From Flavobacteriaceae bacterium (lineage in GTDB: Bacteria; Bacteroidota; Bacteroidia; Flavobacteriales; Weeksellaceae): a DNA stretch of 43,943 nt. The translations under genes and the position numbers were made by a program. This document shows, in pieces, positions 35,001 through 42,975 of this stretch; the stretch's first letter is position 1; each line of letters starts with the position of its first letter. Where the stretch lies: NCBI GenBank assembly GCA_031276535.1, contig JAISMV010000134.1:1-43943 (forward strand), written 5' to 3'. The notes beneath the pieces are model-generated. The model worked only from the letters and a program-made list of their open reading frames with translations, was not told the origin of the DNA and made no database searches.

Positions 35001-36585
35001 CTCTTATAGGGTCTATCGGAGGATTGGTTACCTGCGCGAAATGTTGTCTGAAATAAGCGAATAAACGGTTGGATTCTTTGGATAAAACCGCAAGCGGAAT
35101 ATCATTTCCCATAGAGCCTACCGGTTCTTTTCCGTCTACAGCCATGGGAAGCAGGATCTTTTCCAGATCTTCTCTGTAGTATCCGTATGCGGAAAGAACT
35201 TTTTCCATGTTCTCCACGTCATATTTCACGCTTCTTCCTGAGCTGATTTTGTCTAAAGAGGTTCTGTTTTTATCCAGCCATTTTTTATAAGGATAGGCTT
35301 TCGCCAGATTTTCTTTTAATTCTTCATCGTATTTAATTCTTCCGGTTTCTGTGTCGACCATCAGCATCTTACCGGGCTTTAGTCTTCCTTTCTCCCTGAT
35401 TTCGGAAGGGTCAAAAGTGAGAACTCCTGTTTCGGAAGCTACAACCATTACGTCTTTATGGGTGATCAGATACCGTGCGGGGCGTAATCCGTTTCTGTCC
35501 AGTAATCCTCCGGCATATCTTCCGTCGCTGAACAAAATAGTTGCCGGTCCGTCCCACGGCTCCATTAAAATGCTATGATATTCATAAAAAGCTTTTAAAT
35601 CGGAAGAAATCGGATTTTTATCATTCCATGATTCCGGAATCATCATTGCCAAGGCATGTGGTAAAGGTTTTCCTGCCATGACCAAAAATTCCAGCACGTT
35701 GTCGAAAGAGGCACTGTCGCTCATTCCGTATTGTACGATAGGCCATATATCTTCTATTTTTCCTATTTTTTCGGATTTCAACACGCTTTCTCTGGCTTCC
35801 ATCCAAAGCCGGTTTCCTCTGATGGTATTGATCTCCCCATTGTGTCCCACGAACCGGAACGGCTGAGCTAAATCCCAGGTAGGGAAAGTATTGGTGCTGA
35901 AACGGGAATGCACTAAGGCAATGGCGCTTGTAAAGTTAGGATGAAGCAGATCCGGAAAATATTGTCTTAGCTGTAATGATGTCAGCATTCCTTTATAGAT
36001 GATGGTCTTAGTGGAAAGACTTACGATATAATTACTTCGTTTATCTTTTATATCTGATTCCAGAAGAGCTTTCTCGAATTTTTTCCGCAGCAGGTATAAC
36101 TTTAGATCTAAAGTTTGCTGAGAATATTCATCTCCTGTTATGAATATTTGTTTTATAACCGGTTCGCTATCCTGTGAGATTTCTCCCAGAATATTGCTGT
36201 TTACAGGCACTTCCCGCACGGCTAGAAGATGTAAACCTTCTTTATGCACTAAATCAGTCAGCAGCAATGTTGCTTTTTCTTCTTCTTCCTTTTTCTTGGA
36301 AAGAAAAACCAATCCGGTTCCATATCTTCCTCTTTCCGGAACGGCTATTCCTTGTAAGAGGATAAATTCATGAGGGATTTGAACCATGATCCCTGCTCCG
36401 TCACCGGTTTTATTATCTGCACTTTCTGCGCCTCTGTGAGTCATGTTTTCCAAAACTTGTAATCCATTCTCTACAATTGAATGGGATCTTAAGCCTTTCG
36501 TATGGACTATCAATCCAACCCCACAGGCATCATGTTCATAATCAGAACTATACAATCCTTTTTTTGTTGCTTCTCTTTTCTGCAT
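32083..36585 (-). CDS. gltB: Glutamate synthase, large (alpha) subunit
   Basis: A 1500-residue enzyme that hydrolyses glutamine and reduces 2-oxoglutarate to glutamate. The catalytic N-terminal nucleophile is Cys21 in HDACGVG, exposed after removal of a 20-residue propeptide. The order is the class II amidotransferase domain (about 21-420), the central domain, the FMN-binding synthase barrel (LISGCDGGTGASPLSS) with the [3Fe-4S] Cys set CVMMRKCHLNTCPVG, and the C-terminal beta-helix GXGXG domain (GGRTVVLGKTGRNFAAGMSGG). ATG 36585 is chosen; an in-frame TTG at 36609 would add eight residues and is less likely. It pairs with gltD 19 nt downstream. Confidence 0.98.
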   Translation of the reverse strand: MQKREATKKGLYSSDYEHDACGVGLIVHTKGLRSHSIVENGLQVLENMTHRGAESADNKTGDGAGIMVQIPHEFILLQGIAVPERGRYGTGLVFLSKKKEEEEKATLLLTDLVHKEGLHLLAVREVPVNSNILGEISQDSEPVIKQIFITGDEYSQQTLDLKLYLLRKKFEKALLESDIKDKRSNYIVSLSTKTIIYKGMLTSLQLRQYFPDLLHPNFTSAIALVHSRFSTNTFPTWDLAQPFRFVGHNGEINTIRGNRLWMEARESVLKSEKIGKIEDIWPIVQYGMSDSASFDNVLEFLVMAGKPLPHALAMMIPESWNDKNPISSDLKAFYEYHSILMEPWDGPATILFSDGRYAGGLLDRNGLRPARYLITHKDVMVVASETGVLTFDPSEIREKGRLKPGKMLMVDTETGRIKYDEELKENLAKAYPYKKWLDKNRTSLDKISSGRSVKYDVENMEKVLSAYGYYREDLEKILLPMAVDGKEPVGSMGNDIPLAVLSKESNRLFAYFRQHFAQVTNPPIDPIREELVMSLAGYIGSSLHKNILEPMPEHCKMIGLTYPIITNLELDLLENLEYKGFTSTVIPMTFTPNSEETAQGLEKGLEELCQAAEKAVDKGSNYIILSDRSADDKNIAIPSLLAVSAVHHYLIKKRKRMQIDIVVESAEPREVMHFALLFGYGANAINPYLSFALLNDLVKKGEIQMVFSTAERNYLKSIHKGLLKVLSKMGISTLKSYIGAQVFEAVGISSEVLSKYFGHTISKIEGIDLDDIAESVIKSFKDAYENPQASSINDNLGMYAWRKGRESHAWNPETIAKLQIATRTGDYQKFKEFTREVDNKPDKIFIRDFIDYKSAPINISQVEPASEIMKRFVTGAMSFGSISKEVHEAMAVAMNTIGGKSNTGEGGELAERFATNARSAIKQVASGRFGVTTEYLVNADEIQIKIAQGAKPGEGGQLPGFKVDNVIAKTRHSIPGISLISPPPHHDIYSIEDLAQLIFDLKNVNPNAIISVKLVSESGVGTIAAGVAKAKADLILISGCDGGTGASPLSSIKHAGLPLEIGLAETQQTLVLNNLRGNIRLQTDGQLKTGRDIVIAAMLGAEEFGFATSALIILGCVMMRKCHLNTCPVGVATQNEQLRGKFKGKSDYLINFFTFLAEEVREHLASLGFTKLDDVIGRTDLLTTKKDIENPKFKKLDFSRILYYPENNRNALKQDKIQDHKIDAVLDKELIEVCHPAIDKAMPVDLRHIIHNTDRAVGAMLSGEIAKKYGNAGLPENTIRCTFKGSAGQSFGAFLSRGVTFVLKGDANDYLGKGLSGGKIVLLPPSSSNFRPESNIIAGNTLLYGATSGEVYINGQVGERFCVRNSGAIAVVEGAGDHCCEYMTGGRTVVLGKTGRNFAAGMSGGIAYVYNIDGDFDYYCNMEMVELSLIEDSADTRELQHLISTHFEYTQSPMAKRILVNWAEEVNKFIKVTPIEYKRVLQEEKIRAINEKISKLEYDY

Positions 36586-36756
36586 GTTTTTTATATCAGA
36601 TAAATTCAATATATAAAGATACTATATTATTTTTAATTTAAAATAATCTGTTCATAAATATAAAATTATTTTCATATTATCAGCAATTATTTAGAATTAT
36701 TTTAAATTAAAACCCGTTTTTTACTTAACTTTGTTAATCAGCTTATTACAAGCTTG

Positions 36757-36764
36757 CAAATATA
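36757..36764 (-). promoter_or_regulatory. Possible -7 element of gltBD (TATATTTG)
   Basis: Reads TATATTTG on the minus strand, exact consensus, but about 170 nt upstream of the gltB ATG, which would give a long leader. A closer non-consensus promoter cannot be excluded. Confidence 0.4.
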
Positions 36765-37212
36765 ATAATTATTAATTATATTTTTTAAATAAAAATCAAT
36801 AAATTTAACTAAAAACAACTAATAAGAATAAAGCCTATGGTTTTTATCTCTTAAAAAATATACAATCCTTTATTTTGAATGTTCTTTTTTATGAAATTGT
36901 TAACATTTTTCTTGCATTTTTATAATTTGAATGAGTTAAAGAAGTGAGTGATGTTTAAAATATTCCCCCTTTTAAGAAGGTCATTGCGGATTTTTTTCTT
37001 ATTTCCCTATTCAGACTAACCTCGGTTCAGGTTAATCACGGGCGGAAAACAGTTGCCGTCGTATACTTTTTTAACATTCAGGAAGGTTTCTTCGAAAAGA
37101 AAAAGAAAGCATATGTCTCCTAAAAAAACAAAATAATACCCCTATTTATTTTTCATAAATGTAAAAAGCAAATATTTTTTCTAATTTTTTCCAACAACCC
37201 CGATTTTTTTGG

Positions 37213-37220
37213 TATATTTG
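37213..37220 (+). promoter_or_regulatory. -7 promoter element of the ATP-grasp operon (TATATTTG)
   Basis: Exact TAnnTTTG match, 48 nt before the ATG at 37269. It probably drives the three-gene operon to 40709. Confidence 0.55.
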
Positions 37221-37268
37221 TTGTAAAATATTTACTCAAGAATATTAACCCCCATAAAATATAGAGTC

Positions 37269-38720
37269 ATGGATGGAATGTTGAATATTTTGGATTCTTA
37301 CTTGGTTGGGCGAAAAGTATGGGATGAAATGTATTCCGGAAAAGGAGTTCGGGAGCATTATAGAAAGACGGTCGATTTTATCAGACGGTTAGGAGCCGAA
37401 GAATTGAGTAAAAACGACGAGAGGGCTAAAATGTTGTTCATGAGCCAGGGAATTACTTTTACAGTCTATAGCAGTGGGGAAGGCATAGAAAAGATCTTTC
37501 CGTTTGACATCATCCCCAGAATCATCACCGCTACCGAGTGGGATCGTATTGAAAAAGGGATTAAACAGAGGCTCACAGCACTCAATCTATTCCTGAAAGA
37601 CGTTTATAATGAGCAGTTCATTATTAAAGACGGAGTGATTCCCACAGAATTGGTATACAGTTGTCCTCACTACCTGCGCCAAATGTGCGGGATTAAAGTT
37701 CCGGGGGATATTTATGTTCATATCGCAGGAATAGACCTCATCAGAGATTATAATGGAGAATTCTACATTCTTGAAGATAACCTCAGAACCCCCAGTGGAG
37801 TGAGTTATATGTTGGAAAACAGAGAAATAACCAAACGTATTTTTCCGGATTTAATTCCGCAGAACAATATACGTACCGTTATGGACTATCCTAATATCTT
37901 ATATAGAAATCTGCTCTCTTTTGCACCTAAAGAGGCCTCAAACCCTACCGTTGTGCTGCTCACACCGGGCATTTACAACTCGGCATATTTTGAACATACC
38001 ACACTGGCGCGGCTTATGGGAATTGAGTTGGTGGAAGGAAAAGATCTTGTGGTGGATAATCATTATGTGTACATGAGAACCACCTCAGGTTTACAGCGGG
38101 TAGATGTGATCTACCGGAGAGTGGATGATGACTTTCTGGATCCCTTGGTATTTAATTCCTCCAGTGTATTGGGCGTTGCCGGGCTGATGAACGTTTATCG
38201 AAAAGGAAACGTAGCAATCGTCAATGCTATCGGAAACGGAGTAGCCGATGACAAAGCTATTTATTCTTATGTTCCTGATATGATAAGGTACTATCTCAAC
38301 GAAGAACCGTTGCTGAAAAATGTGCCCACCTACCAGCTTCATAATGAGGATGAAAGGAATTATGTGCTGGAAAACATTGACCAGCTGGTCATCAAAAAGA
38401 CCAATGAAAGCGGAGGTTATGGCATGTTGATGGGATTTTCAGCAAATGAAGAAGAAATTATTGCCTACAAAAAGGAGATCTTGAAAAACCCAAGGCAGTA
38501 TATTGCCCAGCCAGTTATCAATTTATCTTCCGCTCCCTGCTACATTAACGGAAAACTTACTCCGAGAAGAGTAGATTTAAGACCCTTTGCTTTGGTAGGG
38601 GCAGGAGGAATAGAGATCGTTCCCGGCGGACTTACCCGGGTAGCGCTTAAAGAAGGCTCTTTGGTTGTTAATTCCTCTCAGGGAGGAGGCAGTAAAGATA
38701 CTTGGGTATTAGCCCATTGA
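37269..38720 (+). CDS. Circularly permuted ATP-grasp family protein (predicted peptide ligase)
   Basis: A 483-residue cytoplasmic protein of the circularly permuted ATP-grasp group (COG2308, formerly DUF404/DUF407). Visible landmarks are FPFDIIPRIITATEWDRIEKGIKQRLTALNLFLKDVY, FYILEDNLRTPSGVSYMLENRE (metal/ATP site, here early in the chain because of the permutation), LLTPGIYNSAYFEHTTLARLMGIELVEG, LVIKKTNESGGYGMLMG (ATP-binding Lys/Gly loop) and RRVDLRPFALVG. Such proteins are predicted from genome context to form amide or peptide bonds (COOH-NH2 ligase); the product is not known to me. It is first in an operon with alpha-E and transglutaminase proteins. It is a little longer than the minimal family core. 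Confidence 0.9.
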   Translation: MDGMLNILDSYLVGRKVWDEMYSGKGVREHYRKTVDFIRRLGAEELSKNDERAKMLFMSQGITFTVYSSGEGIEKIFPFDIIPRIITATEWDRIEKGIKQRLTALNLFLKDVYNEQFIIKDGVIPTELVYSCPHYLRQMCGIKVPGDIYVHIAGIDLIRDYNGEFYILEDNLRTPSGVSYMLENREITKRIFPDLIPQNNIRTVMDYPNILYRNLLSFAPKEASNPTVVLLTPGIYNSAYFEHTTLARLMGIELVEGKDLVVDNHYVYMRTTSGLQRVDVIYRRVDDDFLDPLVFNSSSVLGVAGLMNVYRKGNVAIVNAIGNGVADDKAIYSYVPDMIRYYLNEEPLLKNVPTYQLHNEDERNYVLENIDQLVIKKTNESGGYGMLMGFSANEEEIIAYKKEILKNPRQYIAQPVINLSSAPCYINGKLTPRRVDLRPFALVGAGGIEIVPGGLTRVALKEGSLVVNSSQGGGSKDTWVLAH

Positions 38721-38763
38721 ATTTGACAGAACTATTTTTTAACCATTAAAAACAAATATTCAT

Positions 38764-39690
38764 ATGCTTAGTAGAGTTGCTGATAGTTTATGCTGGATGG
38801 GAAGATACGTGGAACGGATAGACGGAACAATACGTCTATTGCAAATTAACTACGCTCTCTCTCAGGATAATGCGGATTTCTCGTGGGAGACCGTGTTATC
38901 CATATTTTCTCAGAATCCTGACGAAAAATTTACTGCCGTTCAAGATTCCAGACAAGTGTTGAAGTACATGATTTTAAACAAAGACAACCCCAACTCTTTA
39001 TTTAACATGATTACCTTTGCCCGGGAAAATGCCCGAAGCGTGCAGGATCACATCAACAAAGAATTGTGGCAGTGTCTGAATGATTTTTATCATGCTATAC
39101 GGAGTGAAAAAATATCCTATAAAATAAAGAAAGAAGACCCGATCACCCTTCTTAACGATCTGGAAAAATACTGTCTGATATATTACGGCATTATTAATGC
39201 CACCATGTACAGAGGTTCCGGATATAGTTTCCTCGCCATAGGAAAGATGATAGAAAGAAGTATGCAGATGATTACGGTTTTGAGGGTTAACTTCGTGGAT
39301 ACCGATTCCGATTTCTCGAAAATAAACAGCATGTTTTGGAAACACCTGCTGCTTTCCATTTCCGGGTATGAGATCTATCTGAAAACGTATCGAAGCGCGT
39401 TTAATTACCGAAATGTCATTGACCTGATTGTTTTAAATCCCTCATTTCCCCGCTCCCTGATCTATTCCGTCGGGCATCTTGTCGATTATTTCGAGCGATT
39501 AAAAGACAAAACCATACCGGATAATTTCCTGAAAATGAAATTTAAGATGGGAAAATTACGAAGTTATATTACCTATACTTCCCCGGAAGATTTAGAAAAA
39601 GACGTACTTTGTTCTTTCATCCAACATGTTAAAATGGAGCTGAACGACATAGGAAACCAGTTAAATAACTATCATTTTGTATATTCTTAA
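38764..39690 (+). CDS. Alpha-E domain protein (COG2307)
   Basis: A 308-residue all-helical protein. The start MLSRVADSLCWMGRYVERIDGTIRLLQIN is the diagnostic alpha-E N-terminus, with the conserved Trp-Met-Gly-Arg-Tyr-x-Glu-Arg; FLAIGKMIERSMQM and FPRSLIYSVGHLVDYFERL are the other recurrent helices. The biochemical role is unproven; it nearly always accompanies circularly permuted ATP-grasp and transglutaminase genes, suggesting an accessory or second catalytic part of one pathway. Spacing is 43 nt after the ATP-grasp gene and 14 nt before the transglutaminase gene. Confidence 0.9.
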   Translation: MLSRVADSLCWMGRYVERIDGTIRLLQINYALSQDNADFSWETVLSIFSQNPDEKFTAVQDSRQVLKYMILNKDNPNSLFNMITFARENARSVQDHINKELWQCLNDFYHAIRSEKISYKIKKEDPITLLNDLEKYCLIYYGIINATMYRGSGYSFLAIGKMIERSMQMITVLRVNFVDTDSDFSKINSMFWKHLLLSISGYEIYLKTYRSAFNYRNVIDLIVLNPSFPRSLIYSVGHLVDYFERLKDKTIPDNFLKMKFKMGKLRSYITYTSPEDLEKDVLCSFIQHVKMELNDIGNQLNNYHFVYS

Positions 39691-39704
39691 AAAACACCTA
39701 TATA

Positions 39705-40709
39705 ATGCCAAAATTTAGAATACATCACGTCACAAAATACAGCTATGACCTTCCTGTAAGGGATAGCGCCAATCAGATACTGTTGTATCCGATCAATGAT
39801 GCCCGACAACAGGTACTTTCCCAGAAGCTGAGAATAACGGGAAATCCTTTGGTAGACATCTACCGGGATTATTATGGAAATGAGGTAGGCACCTTTATGC
39901 TGATTGCCCCTCACAATGAGTTGTGTATTGATTCCAGAACGGATGTTTCCACTTTTCCTGTTGAGTTGCCGCAGGACGACCGTCCTAAAGGAGAACAGTG
40001 GGATTGCCTGAACAAGATTAAATATCAGGTTCCTTTTATTGATTTTCTGGCGCAGGAAAGTGCAGATTCCTTATCGGAAATAAATGAAATAGCCCAAATA
40101 CACAGTCTCAACGCTACACCTTTGGAAGAAGCAAAACAGTTTATGGAACTCATTTATAATAATTTCAAATATCACAAGGGTATAACCTCGGTAGAATCTA
40201 CTTTGGATGAAGTTTGGAGGCTCAGAGCCGGAGTATGTCAGGATTTTGCCCATGTGCTATTGGCTGTGCTGCGTTCCATTAATATTCCTGCCCGATACGT
40301 AAGCGGATATATATGTCCGGACAAAAACGAAATGCGGGGAGAAGGAGCAACTCATGCCTGGGTGGAAGCATATATTCCTTTTTACGGATGGCTGGGTTTA
40401 GACCCCACCAATAATTGTATTGTGAGTGACATGCATGTGCGTCTGGCAGTAGGGCGGAATTTTTCCGACTGTTCCCCGGTTAAAGGAACTTTCAAAGGAG
40501 CGTCCAAACATAAATTGGAAGTAGGTGTTTCGGTTTCTTATGAAGAAAATTTTCGTTTTATTCCGGAAAAAGAGCCGGTTTTATTTACGGAAAATAATGG
40601 TGAGAAAGAGAAAAAAACGGTTAAAAACAATAAAGATTCCATACAAAATTCTTACAGGAAATATCTGGAAATGATGCAACAGCAACAACAACAGCAGCAA
40701 CAGCAATAA
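39705..40709 (+). CDS. Transglutaminase-like cysteine protease family protein with poly-Gln tail
   Basis: A 334-residue protein with an N-terminal beta domain typical of bacterial transglutaminases (FRIHHVTKYSYDLPVRDSANQ) and a transglutaminase/protease core. The catalytic triad is Cys178 (RAGVCQDFAHV), His217 (THAWVEAY) and Asp233 (GLDPTNN). There is no signal peptide, so it is cytoplasmic. After the core, a charged linker (about 285-320, EKEKKTVKNNKD) leads to MMQ and a run of ten Gln (325-334) that ends the protein. It is the third gene of the ATP-grasp/alpha-E operon, in which it is predicted to cleave or modify the product peptide. The poly-Gln end is unusual. Confidence 0.9.
   Translation: MPKFRIHHVTKYSYDLPVRDSANQILLYPINDARQQVLSQKLRITGNPLVDIYRDYYGNEVGTFMLIAPHNELCIDSRTDVSTFPVELPQDDRPKGEQWDCLNKIKYQVPFIDFLAQESADSLSEINEIAQIHSLNATPLEEAKQFMELIYNNFKYHKGITSVESTLDEVWRLRAGVCQDFAHVLLAVLRSINIPARYVSGYICPDKNEMRGEGATHAWVEAYIPFYGWLGLDPTNNCIVSDMHVRLAVGRNFSDCSPVKGTFKGASKHKLEVGVSVSYEENFRFIPEKEPVLFTENNGEKEKKTVKNNKDSIQNSYRKYLEMMQQQQQQQQQQ
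40677..40706 (+). repeat. CAA/CAG repeat encoding ten glutamines
   Basis: Ten consecutive Gln codons (CAA and CAG mixed, six CAA and four CAG) immediately before the TAA stop of the transglutaminase gene. The mixed codons mean it is not a pure trinucleotide tract. Confidence 0.9.
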
Positions 40710-40889
40710 TTACAGGAGGGCATATACCTGAAAAAACAATAAACGTTGAAATTGCAACTATTGAAAAAACAGGCAAACATTCCTTTTGTCCTTAAAGGAG
40801 TGTTGGGTATTGTATAAAGATTTAAGTCGGAAAAACAATTCCGGGCTGTTTTTCGGAATCAGAACGGAAATTATTTTTATGTGTTATTA

Positions 40890-41081
40890 GAGCCTGTTTA
40901 AATTTTATTCAAATATTTATTTTTAGGTTCTAATTATATTTTGCATTCTTTTTTAAGCTCTTTTGAGCGTCTTTTTCACTTTTACTTCTTGATTTAGCCC
41001 GCTAAATCTTCAAATAAAAAGCAAAAAATCCAGCTCAAAAATAGCAATAAAAAATAATCGCAATAAAATTTAAACAGGCTC
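40890..41081 (+). repeat. MITE-like element, copy B (complete, 192 bp)
   Basis: The only complete copy. It has perfect 20-bp terminal inverted repeats: GAGCCTGTTTAAATTTTATT at the left and its complement at the right. TTA occurs directly outside each end (40887-40889 and 41082-41084), a 3-bp target duplication. The interior has no coding frame and contains the two small inverted repeats seen in copy A. GAG termini with TNA duplications fit IS5-family (IS1031/IS427-like) transposition, so this is probably a non-autonomous derivative moved in trans. It lies in the gap between the transglutaminase and MATE genes; the flanks 40710-40886 and 41085-41232 show nothing else I can name. Confidence 0.9.
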
Positions 41082-41232
41082 TTAGTTTCAAGAATATCTT
41101 TTTTGAAAAATTAATCAGGTTATATTAACACGGAATTATGAAATTCCTAAAAACAACCTTATTGAAACGTTATATTTTAAATATTCAGTATAAAAATATA
41201 AATATAGTTTTAGTTGTTTGGATTAAATTCAC

Positions 41233-41240
41233 TACCTTTG
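41233..41240 (+). promoter_or_regulatory. -7 promoter element of the MATE gene (TACCTTTG)
   Basis: Exact TAnnTTTG match, 17 nt before ATG 41258, with TTG 16 nt upstream as a possible -33 element. It sets the MATE start. Confidence 0.75.
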
Positions 41241-41257
41241 CACGCTTGTATGAATAT

Positions 41258-42604
41258 ATGAATTTAAAAGAGCATATTAAAGCAAACACCAAATTGGCGC
41301 TTCCTGTTATAGTAACTCAACTAGGACAGGTTTCCGTTAATTTTATCGATATAATAATAATCGCGAGATTAGGTGAGAGAGCTGTGGCTTCGGCTTCTTT
41401 AGCCACCAGTGTATTTATTATATTTCTGATATTTCTCTTAGGATTTTCCTTTTCCATGTCGCCGCTCATTTCATCTTCCGTAGCTAAAGGAAATAGCAAT
41501 AGAGTTGCCAAAATATTTACTCACGGGATGACGATGAATGTAGTTTTGGCTTTGATTATCATATTATTACTTGAACTTGGTTCCCCTTTAATGTATAAGA
41601 CAGGACAGGATCCTTTGATAATTCCGGATGCGGTGAGCTTTTTGAAAATAAGTGCTTACAGTTTGCTCCCTTTAATGATTTTTCAATCGTACAGGCAGTT
41701 TTCTGAAGGTATTTCCATGACTATTTTGGTTACTATTGCAACGGTTGTCTCTAACATTGTAAACGTGATCCTGAATTATGGGCTGGTTTATGGTTATTGG
41801 GGACTTCCGGAAATGGGAGTAAAAGGCTCCGCCATAGCCACATTAATAGCCAGAGTGTTGATGATGTGCATGATTATCATTGTATTGCACCTGAACAAAA
41901 GATCCTCTTTCTATCTTAACCTTGTTAAATGGAAAAATTTCAAGGCAGTATATTACAGGAAGCTGGTTTCCATTGGCTTACCTTCGTCTCTTCAGTCCGT
42001 ATTTGAAATAAGTTCCTTTGCCGTGGCGGCTTTTATTTCCGGAATGCACAGTTATCTAGATACCTCGGCTCATTCGGTAACGGTTAATCTGGCTTCTATG
42101 ACCTTTCAGGTTTGTGTGGGGTTTGGCGTTGCTGCAACAGTACGGGTAGCAGGTTTTTACGGAGTACGAAATATGCCGGATTTAAGAAAAACAGGATTTG
42201 CCAGTTTGTATTTAGTTATCGGATTCATGACTTTATGCGGCATTTTCTTTATTACCTTCAGAAATCATTTACCTTTGATCTTTTTTGACAAAGACATGAC
42301 AGAAGTTGTCCATATCGCCTCCAGATTGGTGATCATTACTGCCTTCTTTCAGATTTTTGACGGTATACAAGTTGTGTGTTTAGGATGTTTGAGAGGATTG
42401 CGGGATGTGAAAATTCCAACCCTTATCTGTTTTGTCGCCTATGTGGTCTTTGCCATTCCTATAGGATATTATTTATGTATCGTCCAAAAGTTAGGAGCAG
42501 TGGGCACCTGGATAGGTTTATGTCTGGGACTGGGCTTTGCTTCCATTATGTTATTGTGGCGTTTTCATACTATGACAAAAACCAAAATTTTAGTAAAAAA
42601 GTGA
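41258..42604 (+). CDS. MATE-family efflux transporter (NorM-like)
   Basis: A 448-residue inner-membrane protein with twelve predicted helices in two halves, the MATE architecture; it exports drugs or metabolites against Na+ or H+. Typical parts are LPVIVTQLGQVSVNFIDIIIIARLGERAVASASLA (first helices), SNIVNVILNYGLVYGYWGLPEMGVKGSAIATLIAR, the second-half GLPSSLQSVFEISSF, GVAATVRVAGFYG and CLGCLRGLRDVKIP. A frame open to 41138 would add 40 residues, but that region is upstream of the -7 element, so 41258 is chosen. Its TGA stop overlaps the GTG start of the next gene. Confidence 0.93.
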   Translation: MNLKEHIKANTKLALPVIVTQLGQVSVNFIDIIIIARLGERAVASASLATSVFIIFLIFLLGFSFSMSPLISSSVAKGNSNRVAKIFTHGMTMNVVLALIIILLLELGSPLMYKTGQDPLIIPDAVSFLKISAYSLLPLMIFQSYRQFSEGISMTILVTIATVVSNIVNVILNYGLVYGYWGLPEMGVKGSAIATLIARVLMMCMIIIVLHLNKRSSFYLNLVKWKNFKAVYYRKLVSIGLPSSLQSVFEISSFAVAAFISGMHSYLDTSAHSVTVNLASMTFQVCVGFGVAATVRVAGFYGVRNMPDLRKTGFASLYLVIGFMTLCGIFFITFRNHLPLIFFDKDMTEVVHIASRLVIITAFFQIFDGIQVVCLGCLRGLRDVKIPTLICFVAYVVFAIPIGYYLCIVQKLGAVGTWIGLCLGLGFASIMLLWRFHTMTKTKILVKK

Positions 42605-42918
42605 TTTCAATTTATATTGAAGATAAACCGGATTTATTGTCTTTAAGCAGAGAAGAAGCTCTTCCCGCCTTGGAATCTCAGGTGTTGGAAATATTTTCCA
42701 AATTGAATTCTATGGAAGAGGTGACTCTGGGGCTGATTATTGACGATTTTGCAGAGATAAAAATACAACCTTTCAGTAAATTTGTATGGAAAGTAGGAAT
42801 TATAAATTTAAAAACTCAAAAGAAACTTTATACTCATTATTCCACCCAGAAAGTGAAACAGTTGATTGGTGATATTTTTAGAGAAGAAACCCCTTGGGAA
42901 GACGATAAATTATTGTAA
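42601..42918 (+). CDS. Small hypothetical protein (105 aa), coupled to the MATE gene
   Basis: Starts at GTG 42601, sharing GTGA with the stop of the MATE gene, a standard translational-coupling arrangement; no in-frame ATG exists upstream. The protein (ISIYIEDKPDLLSLSREEALPALESQVLEIFSKLN...) is soluble and acidic, with an alpha/beta pattern, and ends EETPWEDDKLL. I do not recognise the family. Its tight link with the transporter may be incidental; such small coupled proteins are often conserved only within the class. Coding is supported by frame length, overlap geometry and the 57-nt spacing to the next gene. Confidence 0.7.
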   Translation: MISIYIEDKPDLLSLSREEALPALESQVLEIFSKLNSMEEVTLGLIIDDFAEIKIQPFSKFVWKVGIINLKTQKKLYTHYSTQKVKQLIGDIFREETPWEDDKLL

Positions 42919-42975
42919 TTTATCAAATAACCCTTGCTATGTACTGAAATAATTAGTAATTTCGAAAAAAAAAAT

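Larger units (their letters stand above)
36610..37268. other. Divergent intergenic region between gltB and the ATP-grasp operon
   Basis: A 659-bp AT-rich gap without a recognisable gene. It holds -7 elements for both sides (36757-36764 minus, 37213-37220 plus), another TAACTTTG on the plus strand at 36726-36733, and a small 6-bp hairpin TAACCT-CGGTTC-AGGTTA (37017-37034). A regulatory RNA or long leader is possible, but nothing specific supports it. Confidence 0.5.

Noticed and set aside
36586..36609. Eight extra residues on GltB from a TTG codon
   Set aside because: ATG 36585 gives a propeptide of 20 residues before the catalytic Cys; the TTG start has no support.
40826..40855. Hairpin with GAAAAACA / TGTTTTTC arms after the transglutaminase gene
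   Set aside because: The stem is short with mismatches at the base and no T-tract follows, so I do not call it a terminator.
41138..41257. N-terminal 40-residue extension of the MATE transporter
   Set aside because: The extension is upstream of and across a perfect -7 element, is not typical of MATE proteins, and ATG 41258 gives the normal length.
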